Source of the DNA: a virus
IMG/VR virus record: IMGVR_UViG_3300036652_000907
Coordinates: 1 to 31,282 of that record
DNA: 31,282 nucleotides
Direction: 5' to 3' (one strand)
Positions 15,101-23,800 of this stretch are shown one piece after another (the first letter of the stretch is position 1; each line of letters opens with the position of its first letter). The position numbers were made by a program, and so were the translations under genes. The notes beneath the pieces were generated by a model. The model did no database searches. It was not told the DNA's origin and saw nothing but the letters and a program-made list of their open reading frames with translations.

Positions 15101-16234
15101 ACCCCACTTCGGATCAGTCAAGCACTGGTAAACAATATGCGCCGGATTCATCATCTGAATCGGCGTCGAGACCGTCAGATACACCTGATAAGCCGTTTCG
15201 GCACTGTAGGTACCCCGCGTTGTACCGAAAACTCCGCGCGTCACATCCATGTATCCATTTAAAATGGTCTGACCGTTATAGACGCCCCCGCTCGGAACGT
15301 AGGTCTCCAACGTATTGATACGCATCCATTCTGTACCGATCCGAATGTATCCCCCGACACCAATCTGCCAGTTCGAATTACCGCCACTGGTCGGCGCGGT
15401 GAACTGAATGTGGGTCACCGTACCGTCAATTGGCCCTAGCAAAGAATCGGCAAAAGTAGGCTCCCAGGTCGGCGGTGCGGTTACTGCTTGATTGCTCTGT
15501 ACCACTGCCTTGGTCGGATACCAGCAGCCGCCGCTCGTATTCCATCCTTGCTGAATACGGGTGGCTTCGAAAGCCACTCCGCGCACAGAAGGACTGGTAC
15601 CTATGTACCCTACTCGCACCGTCTGCGGAATAATCGCCAAATTTGACTGCGTGAAATTATCGCTCAGGGAGCGGTTGCCGCCGATCCAGATCGCACAGGT
15701 TACCCCCCTAAAGTTGGGCACCGTCCCCAAAACTGACTGCAAATAAGTATTCGGGGAGTTGGTGGCATACCCGAAACTGATGTTAAAGCACCCGGTGACG
15801 CCTCCTGCCCCGGTAGCTCCACCAAACAAGTCGGGGAAGTACATACAGGCATTGCCATCTGCCGTAAGCGGAGTCAATGTGCCTCCGACACTACTGCCCT
15901 GCCACGTTAATTTCTCATCCCAATAAATCTTATTGATCGAATCAAACGGACCGTGCCCTAGAGCCAGTTGAAATCCAAGATGGTAATAAAACCCGACCGT
16001 CGTCGAGCTGAACAAGGAATGCACCTTATTCGCCACGGTCGCAAGATCGCCATACCAGACGCAGTTCGAACCCGTGATCAATACCGTACCGAAGATCACC
16101 GGGATACTGCGCCCCTGCTCCGCAGTCGGTAGCTGAAAATCAGTCAACGTCGCCGCCTTGGCATTAGGCGGCCTAGGCGCCAACGCGATGGTCAGCACCA
16201 AGGTAATGACAAAATACGCCACCTCAAACCACAC
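12155..16234 (-). CDS. J-like tail tip protein with DUF2793, BNR-like and LamG-like regions
   Basis: About 1359 residues from the GTG at 16234 (AGGAG 7 bases upstream; an earlier TTG lies inside palindrome copy 3). Order: a hydrophobic N-terminal segment (WFEVAYFVITLVLTIALA); the tail-tip attachment (lambda J-type) region to ~630, with PTAEQGRSIPVIFGT near its start; a DUF2793-type module at about 640-690 (DGDRYIVPVGATGAW); a linker with YDDSSTQLGVANVQKAIE at about 720; BNR/sialidase-like repeats (FKSTDLISW, FQSTDGLQTL, YSSNSGNSWNW); a LamG-like jelly roll at about 878-1110 splitting the BNR-like part; and a second YD...VQ.AIE.L linker at the C-terminus. The tip protein contacts the host receptor; the added modules probably bind surface glycans. 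Confidence 0.82.
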   Translation of the reverse strand: MWFEVAYFVITLVLTIALAPRPPNAKAATLTDFQLPTAEQGRSIPVIFGTVLITGSNCVWYGDLATVANKVHSLFSSTTVGFYYHLGFQLALGHGPFDSINKIYWDEKLTWQGSSVGGTLTPLTADGNACMYFPDLFGGATGAGGVTGCFNISFGYATNSPNTYLQSVLGTVPNFRGVTCAIWIGGNRSLSDNFTQSNLAIIPQTVRVGYIGTSPSVRGVAFEATRIQQGWNTSGGCWYPTKAVVQSNQAVTAPPTWEPTFADSLLGPIDGTVTHIQFTAPTSGGNSNWQIGVGGYIRIGTEWMRINTLETYVPSGGVYNGQTILNGYMDVTRGVFGTTRGTYSAETAYQVYLTVSTPIQMMNPAHIVYQCLTDPKWGMGLALGQLDDAAFRAAADTFYAEGMGLCMQWVQASTVQDFLKIVLNHCAANLVLLNATGLYQLIPIRGGYNVSTLPTFDESVIVSLDEFSTQAWADEINEVILVYTDPATNKDTAITGQDISNIDVQGKIVSQTVNYQGIKDHVLAAAVLGRELSARCTPLVKLRFKINRSAWGTSIGGLFKLNWADRNVTGMIFRVSQVQSGKLEANTIQIDAVQDIYALGLFNYQVTTSVSPAQPAVFSIPSSASSGGPTVLSASITTPPPNPLDGDRYIVPVGATGAWTGEEGLVAIWDAGLQQWAFVPIPQGVPVYDQATGEFYTTNNTGGLIQSQVGQATTASAVSYDDSSTQLGVANVQKAIEALASQISSSINLQAYANGQWFAETQDGTIFKSTDLISWTPQTYNQTSLNQLIYRSDTATYHALKGNKIGTTPAANLWTTWTYVGAGSTPWQGLRWFPTPAQLVVWEGNIINVSTGASDGATWSNPSTAADYATVVAADAPVFWARLGDDHNSLTWNSGSGPFNVTGGFGGFTQTSRMVGGLLAGSADALDTTFDPVAVYYSDPSTVPEAITGTGPFSVEYWVQSSTVPTVRATLFTKMCAHPDGTNSEDLVLLTWDPIFNSSKITFQTNHISGPGAPTVGMQLTTAAGYALNDGGVHHIVATRDGAGGAAIYLDGVQVAVGTGLPVDDITATNVVGNYLPVGEQFNNLAGESVLDECAIYTTSLSSVRVLAHFHAGTAGLRGAVSIVDIEYDSANSRYLVFLNLAGVSAGAGTTITQPWVFQSTDGLQTLSALSRLSQNGTDNAVLNSVTVNGTHIAAVLALNPGLNVTTVYTYSSNSGNSWNWPSISIPTQTKNQAADVVYWDGVQYIMSGLGWTGESTNLTSWTFVDNGANGLPVGYYGLQGFPNGAGLSGMSVNNGYGISGFGSTTTGLSWTLGPKFKGSAKDITYDSSASVLPAVEVQTAIELLSGEWGILQDQIFGD

Positions 16235-16250
16235 AAAAACTCTCCTCAAA

Positions 16251-16264
16251 TGCAATTAATTGCA
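16251..16264. repeat. 14-bp palindrome TGCAATTAATTGCA, copy 3
   Basis: Perfect inverted repeat in the 35-base gap between the stop of the BR0599-type gene and the GTG of the tail-tip gene. Identical to copies at 3793, 9817 and 27887. Confidence 0.85.
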
Positions 16265-16269
16265 ATCTA

Positions 16270-17091
16270 TCAGAATACCGAGGCATTCCCCCATGGATTT
16301 TTATTCATCATGTACGGATAGCCGCCATAATTTAACCCATTAGCGAACTTCGATTGGCAGGTGGCAAAAGAGTGGTCGCACCCCGGTGCAATCTGCACTG
16401 CGGTACCGTTGGGAAAATTCGGCATGGCAAACGTAATCTCGATTTGGCTGCCGGAGTGATTCTTGATGCCCCGTTTGACGTACAGTCCAGGACTATTCTG
16501 CCAAATGATCCTTCCGCCCGCCCACCACCCGTTCGGTTTGCTGGCAAACGCCGCCCCGTTTAAGATATTCCCTACCTGATTGTCCACCGTCACCGTCGTC
16601 GTAAATGCCAACAAATTGACGGTACACTCCAATCCGTACAGCGCAAAGGTGCAGTTCACTGAATAAGTACGCCGCACCCCGGCCTGCCGCAACGAGGTGA
16701 AAACGGATTCGCAGGTGATCTCTGAACGCAGGGGCGGCCACGACACGGCCGTAATCCTCCCGATCCAGATGATCTCCACCTGCGTAACATCCAGATCCGC
16801 GTACTGCACCCGCTTCACTACCAGGGTGACGATATCTTCTGGCGGCCCGGCCCCAAACAGCTCTGAAATCGTAAATTGATCCGGGCAGTTCAACGTCAAA
16901 TTGTTCTTACCAATCTCCCCCGAATTTAAGATCTCCGAACGTGCGATCTGCGTCGGGATGTAATTGATCGGTCCGATGGTAACGATCGAATCTGACGAAG
17001 TGAAATACTGCGTAATCCCCTGATAGGTAAACTCATACAGCTCAACTGGCTGGCTACTCTCGACACTGGTTTCCAGGCTGAGGAACGTCAT
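16270..17091 (-). CDS. BR0599-type (DUF2163-related) tail assembly protein
   Basis: 273 residues. The C-terminal half shows the conserved pattern of phage BR0599-family proteins: cysteines in VNCTFALYGLECTVN (about 145-160), an N-G-W-W-A-G-G-R segment, and the closing PGCDHSFATCQSKFANGLNY followed by GGYPYM. The N-terminal half is a beta-rich DUF2163-like domain (VELYEFTYQG, LNCPDQFTISELF). In gene transfer agents and siphophages this gene lies just before the tip protein and is part of the distal tail or hub, as here. The conserved cysteines may bind metal or form disulfides. Its ATG overlaps the stop of the next tail gene upstream by four bases. Confidence 0.8.
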   Translation of the reverse strand: MTFLSLETSVESSQPVELYEFTYQGITQYFTSSDSIVTIGPINYIPTQIARSEILNSGEIGKNNLTLNCPDQFTISELFGAGPPEDIVTLVVKRVQYADLDVTQVEIIWIGRITAVSWPPLRSEITCESVFTSLRQAGVRRTYSVNCTFALYGLECTVNLLAFTTTVTVDNQVGNILNGAAFASKPNGWWAGGRIIWQNSPGLYVKRGIKNHSGSQIEITFAMPNFPNGTAVQIAPGCDHSFATCQSKFANGLNYGGYPYMMNKNPWGNASVF

Positions 17092-18785
17092 GCGGACACC
17101 CCGATCAGAGTCATCACGATATGCGCCCGACCGGGATGGTCATGAGTTAACACTACCTTATCGTCCGCAATACGCATCAACTGCAAAAACTCGACACGAG
17201 CAATCTGCGCGGGGATCAGCGTAGAAGAACTCAACGAACCACTTAGAGACAGAATCTCCTCATTCGGAGACCCCCCGATCGTCGAACCTAAAATCTGCAC
17301 GAGGACGGTCGCCCCGCTTACCAACGTAACGCGGATATCCCCGAAGGGGCGCATGCCGCCACTCCCGTTGACCGCATACAGGTATAACCCTACATTACTA
17401 ATGGTGAGGTTAGTAGAGCCGCCTTCATAAGTCTCAGCCACGATCAAATCGTTACGATTCGTCGGCAACCACACCACTTGCTGTGATCCCTGCATCCAAT
17501 GCACCAATTTACGAATCGTCCAGATGTCGGCCTGATAGGTCGTCCACCACGATTTCACGGTCTTTGGCCGTGAGCGATCTGTTGAAGCCACCTGATAAAT
17601 CTGCCCTGACGCGTTATCAATCACCGTCACCCCATGCCGGTCCATCCCCTCAGCCAGAGTATTTTCGACGTAATTGATGTCGCTCAACACCGGCAATCCT
17701 TGATAGAGGGTCCACCCGGTGATATCGGCCAGATTGATATTATCTAGCGTCGTGAACTCAACGGTCACCTTCTCCGCCCCGGTGATGTAGGCGCTGTGGG
17801 TAGTCTGCGTCTTAGCATAAGCCGTGCGACACGGCATCACCTTGGACCCTACCGGGTAATCATTTGCCGCTAGGGAATCCACCGTGATTTGCGTGCCGGT
17901 TAAAGCTGAAATTTCAAACGCTTCATACTGCTTGGCGGGGTTCTGCACGAATACCAGCCCTCCGACCCTATAATCAGCGTTCGCTGTATTTACGGCGATT
18001 ATGGAAGTCCCTATTGGCATCTCGGCGGTCATCGCCTGCTGCTCCCACCAGATCGGCACTCCCCAGACACGTGGCAACCACGCAAACAGAACAATCCTCG
18101 CCTGAGCATCCTGCACCGGGTCGGTGAAGAACACTTCGTAGGTCAATTTCTGCCGGGGATTGCGGCGCACCGAAATCCGTTGTTCGGTGCCGTTGTACGC
18201 CTCAATAATATCAGTCTTCCACTGTAATTCTTCGGTGTAGAACTGCTCTGGGTCCCATGGAAATAAGGTCACTCGCTGGCCGGTGACGGGGAGAACGATT
18301 GAACCGCCGATATCGAAAGTTAGGGTAATGTTGCCGTTCAGAGTCGGCGGCCCGGTGCTGCTAATCTGAACTTCTAAAGAGTAACTGCTAGAGGCCCCCA
18401 CCGAAATCGGCAAACTGCCCAAGGTAGGTAGCAGCCCCCCCACCCCCATATTATTAGTTATCGAATCAATCTGATGCGTCACACTATAGAGATTGGCAAT
18501 CTCCACCGTGCGCGTCTGATCTCCCAGTAGGTTGCCCAACAGCAACGTACTAGGAATGATCAACCAGTGATTTAAAATATCAGTAGCATAAGTCGGAAAA
18601 ATGTATCCCGACCAGTTATGGGTGACAAAAGACAAGACATTATGAGCCCGAGTCCCTGGAATCATAGCAACAAAGTCAACCAGCGAAGCACTAGCTAGTG
18701 CGAGAGGATGATTGGCAAAACTATTACTCAGGGACTCCTGATACACATCAAATAAATGCCAAACATACCCCGAATGCGCTGTCAT
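17088..18785 (-). CDS. Distal/minor tail protein
   Basis: 565 residues, beta-rich, without a signal peptide. A recognisable stretch at about 205-235, WKTDIIEAYNGTEQRISVRR followed by NPRQKLTYEVFF, matches a pattern common in phage minor tail proteins ('W.T.i..s..G.EqR..lR..PR'). The N-terminal ~170 residues contain a bacterial Ig-like segment (VGASSSYSLEVQIS...NGNITLTFDIGG). Probably a structural part of the tail tip or baseplate that links tube and hub. The ATG overlaps the stop of the preceding gene as ATGA, and its own stop overlaps the BR0599-type gene, so tip components are translated in a coupled series. The exact place in the particle is inferred. Confidence 0.7.
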   Translation of the reverse strand: MTAHSGYVWHLFDVYQESLSNSFANHPLALASASLVDFVAMIPGTRAHNVLSFVTHNWSGYIFPTYATDILNHWLIIPSTLLLGNLLGDQTRTVEIANLYSVTHQIDSITNNMGVGGLLPTLGSLPISVGASSSYSLEVQISSTGPPTLNGNITLTFDIGGSIVLPVTGQRVTLFPWDPEQFYTEELQWKTDIIEAYNGTEQRISVRRNPRQKLTYEVFFTDPVQDAQARIVLFAWLPRVWGVPIWWEQQAMTAEMPIGTSIIAVNTANADYRVGGLVFVQNPAKQYEAFEISALTGTQITVDSLAANDYPVGSKVMPCRTAYAKTQTTHSAYITGAEKVTVEFTTLDNINLADITGWTLYQGLPVLSDINYVENTLAEGMDRHGVTVIDNASGQIYQVASTDRSRPKTVKSWWTTYQADIWTIRKLVHWMQGSQQVVWLPTNRNDLIVAETYEGGSTNLTISNVGLYLYAVNGSGGMRPFGDIRVTLVSGATVLVQILGSTIGGSPNEEILSLSGSLSSSTLIPAQIARVEFLQLMRIADDKVVLTHDHPGRAHIVMTLIGVSA

Positions 18786-19822
18786 GGCAGTTTCTTATAC
18801 GCCAAGCCTCCGACCCCCGAATTCTCCGTCCCTGCCGATCCATTCTTCTGCGCGAACGGGAAACACTTCCAAGTATCGGAACCGATGGCGAATTCCCCTG
18901 CCGCAGCAAGATTCGTCATATTCACCATACGAATATCAGGTACTTCGCCGATAAATCGGATGGTGTTCGGGGTATCGGACTGGCGTACGGCACCGATCAC
19001 GATCGGCGCCAAGGGAATTTGGCCGGAAAACAGCGATTCGGCAATATTCTTGAAAGCGCGATTGAACCCTCCGCGTACCGACCCTCGCGCCTGCCGTCGC
19101 TGCACCGTGCTCCCTGAGAGAATATTGTCTCCGTTCGGAGCAATCCAAAGATCACTAGTCGGTGACACGTAATGCACCGTCCAATCCCGTGGCGGTTGCC
19201 CTCCCGCAGCAGAGGTATTATTGTCGAATAACACCGTATTATTTCCCCCACTTGGGATACTAATATCCAAAGAGGGGTCCCAATACATCGCCGAATAGTA
19301 CCCCCCTCCCGTCCAAGTACCATACTTAACCAAATTCCCTACTGTCAGATGTCTAAAATCTCCCGTGGCAAACTCTAATACCATATGAAAATAGGTTCCG
19401 GCAGAGTCGGCGAACATATACAGGTGAGGAAAGGGTCCTACAAAAGGACCAATAGATCGTTGCGCCGAGCCCCCAGCTTGCGTTAAATACGTATTCGTCG
19501 CCAAATATTGATAAAACGTACCGCAGCCATCATCATCGTTGAGATTGGTGTCTGTACCGTTCGTACCTCCCGGTACTCCGCCAAACAGGTACAGCATCCC
19601 CGCTCCAGGAGTAGCCGCTGTGGAGCGCAGACAAAATAAACAATCTCCGCTATGGGCTACCAAAATACGACCCCCCAAAGGCACCCCCAATAGGGTGGGA
19701 TTTGAGCTAGGAGTCGTTAAGTTATGGTCTATCGTCCATATTCCGACCGTAGTAAGGAACGCAGACACATAGTCCAGGATGTTATCCATACTAGCGACAC
19801 TGGAGACTACCTGATACGGCAT
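18782..19822 (-). CDS. Tail-tip region structural protein
   Basis: 346 residues from the ATG at 19822 (MPYQVVSSV), with GAGGG about 8 bases upstream and the upstream stop just before it. An in-frame start at 19870 would overlap the neighbouring gene. The sequence is rich in Gly, Thr, Ser and aromatic residues without helices of note (FGGVPGGTNGTDTN, YYSAMYWDPSLDISIPSGG), typical of beta-structured virion proteins. A short segment near the end (FAIGSDTWKCFPFAQKNG) resembles the closing strand of phage minor tail proteins in which an aromatic 'W..FPF..K' precedes the terminus. No enzyme motif. The neighbour at 19825-20838 has a similar closing pattern and may be a distant paralogue. Confidence 0.62.
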   Translation of the reverse strand: MPYQVVSSVASMDNILDYVSAFLTTVGIWTIDHNLTTPSSNPTLLGVPLGGRILVAHSGDCLFCLRSTAATPGAGMLYLFGGVPGGTNGTDTNLNDDDGCGTFYQYLATNTYLTQAGGSAQRSIGPFVGPFPHLYMFADSAGTYFHMVLEFATGDFRHLTVGNLVKYGTWTGGGYYSAMYWDPSLDISIPSGGNNTVLFDNNTSAAGGQPPRDWTVHYVSPTSDLWIAPNGDNILSGSTVQRRQARGSVRGGFNRAFKNIAESLFSGQIPLAPIVIGAVRQSDTPNTIRFIGEVPDIRMVNMTNLAAAGEFAIGSDTWKCFPFAQKNGSAGTENSGVGGLAYKKLP

Positions 19823-19824
19823 GA

Positions 19825-20838
19825 TCAAGCCCTCAATACAGCAATAAAATTGTTCCCAGCCGACCGCCACGTATTGTGAAACACGTCATATACGTTTGAA
19901 TTCGGGTCCGTGATGGTATCCCCAGCTGCCAGAACTAGCCCATTTACTACATACACCCCAGTAAGCTGTCCGACGAGCTGATTAGCAGCTAGTAGGATAG
20001 TGGGGAACAGAGCATAAGCGCCTATCTCACTGCTTGAAATTTGGACCCCTGTGGAACTCCAATTCCCCCATAACCCGTCTTCGTTATCAGTCGAAACCAC
20101 TTCGGTCCCATCGGTGGCCGAAGCATCTCGAAGCGGCCATATCGCGTAGGGGGTTGTAAAAGGACCGCCGTTCAGGTAGTGCTGCACTACATTCCAGGTG
20201 CCATCCACCCAACGAAACGACGACGCATCGTCACAAGGGTCAGGGATACAGGATTGACTGAGGCTATTAATCTGATAGCCGATCGTGGCATCTTTTGTCG
20301 AACCCCCCACAAAAAGCGGATAGGGATACTGATTCCGGGTCGCAAACGTCGTTAAAAACCCCGCATACATGAGCACGTCAGTAGTCCCGATCCGCGCCGC
20401 CGCCATCATCCTGCTTCCGTTCACCCAGAACCAACAATTGAAAGACGAATTCGCTAAGGCGACATGAGCCGGCACCGGTTGTACGCCCGGCAACGTCGAA
20501 TAGGTCAACGTCGCATCAAAAGCGGTGGCTCCGCTTATGCTAAACCCATAGACGTTATTGCTCGCATTACGGTAGGTCTTAAAGCCGACAATGATCTGAT
20601 CCAATCCCGCTGAACCTGGACCTTGCAAGTACATCTCCCCATCAGTCGCAGATCCAGAGGACGGTAACGCGGGCATTGCGCCCCCATTCGATAGGATGGT
20701 CCAGCGTTGCCCGCTCGGCACTTGAATTCCCGCCGTAATCTCCGGATCGGTCGCCGGATTGACCGTCCCAGCAGCGTAATCCCGCCACTTGCGCAGAAAG
20801 TCAATGAAGTCAGTACACGTTCCACTCGCCCACGCCAT
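19825..20838 (-). CDS. Tail-tip region structural protein
   Basis: 337 residues; GGTGAG precedes the ATG and the tape measure gene stops just upstream. The N-terminus has a short amphipathic helix (CTDFIDFLRKWRDYAAG), followed by beta-rich sequence (GQRWTILSNGG, DQIIVGFKTYRNASNNVYGF) and a closing YDVFHNTWRSAGNNFIAVL. The last element resembles the C-terminal strand-turn of other phage tail proteins and of the adjacent gene product. First gene after the tape measure, the usual place of distal tail proteins, so a role in closing the tube or starting tail assembly is likely. No catalytic motif is visible. Confidence 0.62.
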   Translation of the reverse strand: MAWASGTCTDFIDFLRKWRDYAAGTVNPATDPEITAGIQVPSGQRWTILSNGGAMPALPSSGSATDGEMYLQGPGSAGLDQIIVGFKTYRNASNNVYGFSISGATAFDATLTYSTLPGVQPVPAHVALANSSFNCWFWVNGSRMMAAARIGTTDVLMYAGFLTTFATRNQYPYPLFVGGSTKDATIGYQINSLSQSCIPDPCDDASSFRWVDGTWNVVQHYLNGGPFTTPYAIWPLRDASATDGTEVVSTDNEDGLWGNWSSTGVQISSSEIGAYALFPTILLAANQLVGQLTGVYVVNGLVLAAGDTITDPNSNVYDVFHNTWRSAGNNFIAVLRA

Positions 20839-20841
20839 AAC

Positions 20842-23800
20842 TCACCCCAAAATGCTCTTCACCTGCGAACGGTTGCTCGACAGGACATTAATAATCGCCC
20901 GCTGCCCAGCATCTCCCTGCATAGCAGCGGGTACCTTGTTCGGATCATCGACATTCACTACCTGCACCGGAACATGCACTTGCGGGGACGATACGATCGT
21001 CGGGACCTTAGAAGAAGCCGCTGCGCCTACTGCCTGTCGCACCTGATCATTTGAATGGACGTGAGCATCTGATCCGAAGGTCACCATCTCAGGACCTCGC
21101 TCGCCTACCAGAGCACTTTGACCCGCCCCAACAGGACCTCCGGTAGGACGACTCAGCCAGCTACTCAGGATACTGGCAGCCAGACCGGCCCAACTTCCGC
21201 CCCCTCCCCCATGCCCGGCATAGGCACTCAACGCCGTCTGCGCTAGCCCGGCGCCAGTGCTGGCTGCTGATCCTCCACCTCCCCCAGAGCTGCCTAGCGC
21301 GCCCGATACCTCCGCCATGATGTCTTTTTCGGTACCTTGGAGGGCGGCCGACTGTTGGAGATCACCCGTACTCCCTCCGCCGGCTTTTCCGAACACGTCG
21401 GAAATAAGACCAGCCCCAAGTCCAGACCCGGTACCCCCTTTAGAACCGAGAGACACCCCTCTAATGGCGTGGGCCGCTGAAATTAATTGCACTGCTGCCG
21501 AACTCAAATTCAATCCAGCCGTCGCCAATTGGGGGGAGCCGTCAGATTTAGGCTTCAATCCGGCGTCAGATTTAGGCTTCAATCCGGCGCCCCCTAAAAG
21601 ATCCAGGCCGAACCTCGCAACACTTGAATTCTTGCTATTCGCCAGATCACTGAACGCACTCTCCTCCAGCTTATGAGTCAGCAACTTGGCGGCACTAGCT
21701 TCCAACTGCTGGGCCAGCCCATAAAACAACTTGCGAAGCGTCTCACCCTGCTTGCCTAGATTCTCGAAAATACTGGTGAACCCTTGATCCAGCGCCTGAC
21801 CTCCGTCCATCACCGCCTTGGTGTAGTCGTCGTACTGCCCCTGCGCCTTGGCGAGATCCTCCTTGGCTTCCAGCAGGGCCTGATTGAACTGCTGCTGGCT
21901 GATCCCCGCCTTGCCATTGGTGTCCGAGAACTGCTGCAGCTCTTCATTCAGATGGGCGACGGTCGTAGCGTAATCATTGGCTGCTGTCAGCGACGCCTTC
22001 TCATCGGCGGGCAGAGTCATGCTGGAAACCTGCTGCTTCTGGAAATCCAACGAAGCATAGGTGCGCGTCTGCTCCAATTCCGACGTCATCTCCGGCTTTT
22101 CTTTCTCCAGGTCCGTGATCCGCTGTAGCGTGTCCGCGTAGTCATGCTGGGCCTTCAACAGCGGATCGTACTTCTCTGCCAGCTTATCGACGGCATCTCC
22201 CAGCGAATCGGTGTGCATCTTCGCCTGGGCGACTTTGTCGGCGTACTCTTCCAGGAATTTGGCTCGGGCATCCCCACCCAACTTGAGATCGTCGGCCTTG
22301 GTCTCCGCCTCACTCAACGCCAGCTGCGCCTCTCGGAGTTTCAGCTCTCCAGAAGTCAGGGCACTGCTGGCGATCAGGGCCTTATTGATCTTGTCGGTGG
22401 AATCTTCCATCGCCAAGTTGTACTTCTCACGACTGATACGATTGTGATCTACCGCATCCTGCAGTGTCTTCTGCCGCTCTTCCTCTTTCGCCTCTACCGA
22501 AATCACGTTCTTGCTGGCATCGCTGACGGCCAAAGTCTCCGCTACCTTGGCGCGAGCTGCGATCTGATCCTGCTCGTGCTTCAATCGCAGCTGATCGAGC
22601 GTATAGCCGTACTCCTTCGCCGAGCCGCCTGCGATGGCGTATGCCTCGTGCAGCTTGCGTAGCCCCTCAACGTAATTCTGGTTCGCCTGCAGTACCGGAT
22701 CGTACTTCCCCTCCGCCTGCGCCAGTTTGTCACTGTACTGCAGTAGAGCATCTGACGCCTTGAACTGGGCCTCTTTCAACTTTTGAAGCGCTAGGACTTG
22801 CTCCTGATGGGAAATGACCCCGCCGTCAACAAGAACGCCTTCGGCTTTTTGGGCGGTGGCGTAATCCGTCTGCGCGTCCGTGACGGCCTTCAGCTCTTTC
22901 CGCACGGCTTCATAGGTCTTCAGCAAATCAGGACTTGTGTCTACGAACGTCTTTCCCGCATCGGTTCCCGCTGATCGCGCCGTCGTGGCATCGCCAACCG
23001 TGCCAGGAGCCTTACCAACGATGACGCTGGCTTTCGCTACAGCCGCCGCGCTCGACTGAGCCACCGACAGCTCGTGGAATTTGTCGATCAGGCGCGAGAC
23101 GTAGTCGATCTCAGTTGCCCATGCGGCCTCAGCCGCCTTCAAGCCGCCCGTAAACAGGTTATAGGCGAAATACCCTACGGCCAGCCCTGCCGCGAGCGCT
23201 GCTAGAACAGCCACCGCAGCCCCCAGCACCACGAGCAGTGGCGCTGTTGCGAGATCTACCAAGGTGATATCACCTGCCAAAATTCGCAGAGCCGCCGCCA
23301 GACCGCCGCTTTCGGCCGCTGTGGCCAGCATGCTAGCGCCCGTCGCGACAATCGCCACGACCAGACGCCCTAGTAGTACCGTCGCCAGTATTTCGGCGAG
23401 GTCTTCGAGACCTTGGAAATGGTCGTTCAGGAACGAGAACATCGGGGCCAGCTCTTCAATCACCTTACTGGCCAACCCGATCAGAGAGTTTTCTATCTTC
23501 GTGCGGAAAGTCTCCGCCAAGAACGCGGCGCTTTCACTGACTTGCTTATCTGCCTCAGCGGCTTCCTTCTGCTTATTCGCCAGATCCGAGATCGTTTCGC
23601 CATAAGCCTTCGCCGCAGTAGTGACCAACTGAATGGCAACCGTCGCGGCCCGAGGCGACCCCAGAATTTTACCCAAAACATCCTGATTACCGTGGGCCGC
23701 TTGCACCAACGCTGCGAGCGCCCCCTGTAGACCTCGCTGACCGACCAAATCTTGCAAACTGGTGGCCTGAATCCCTGCGGCATGCAACTGAAGTTGAAAA

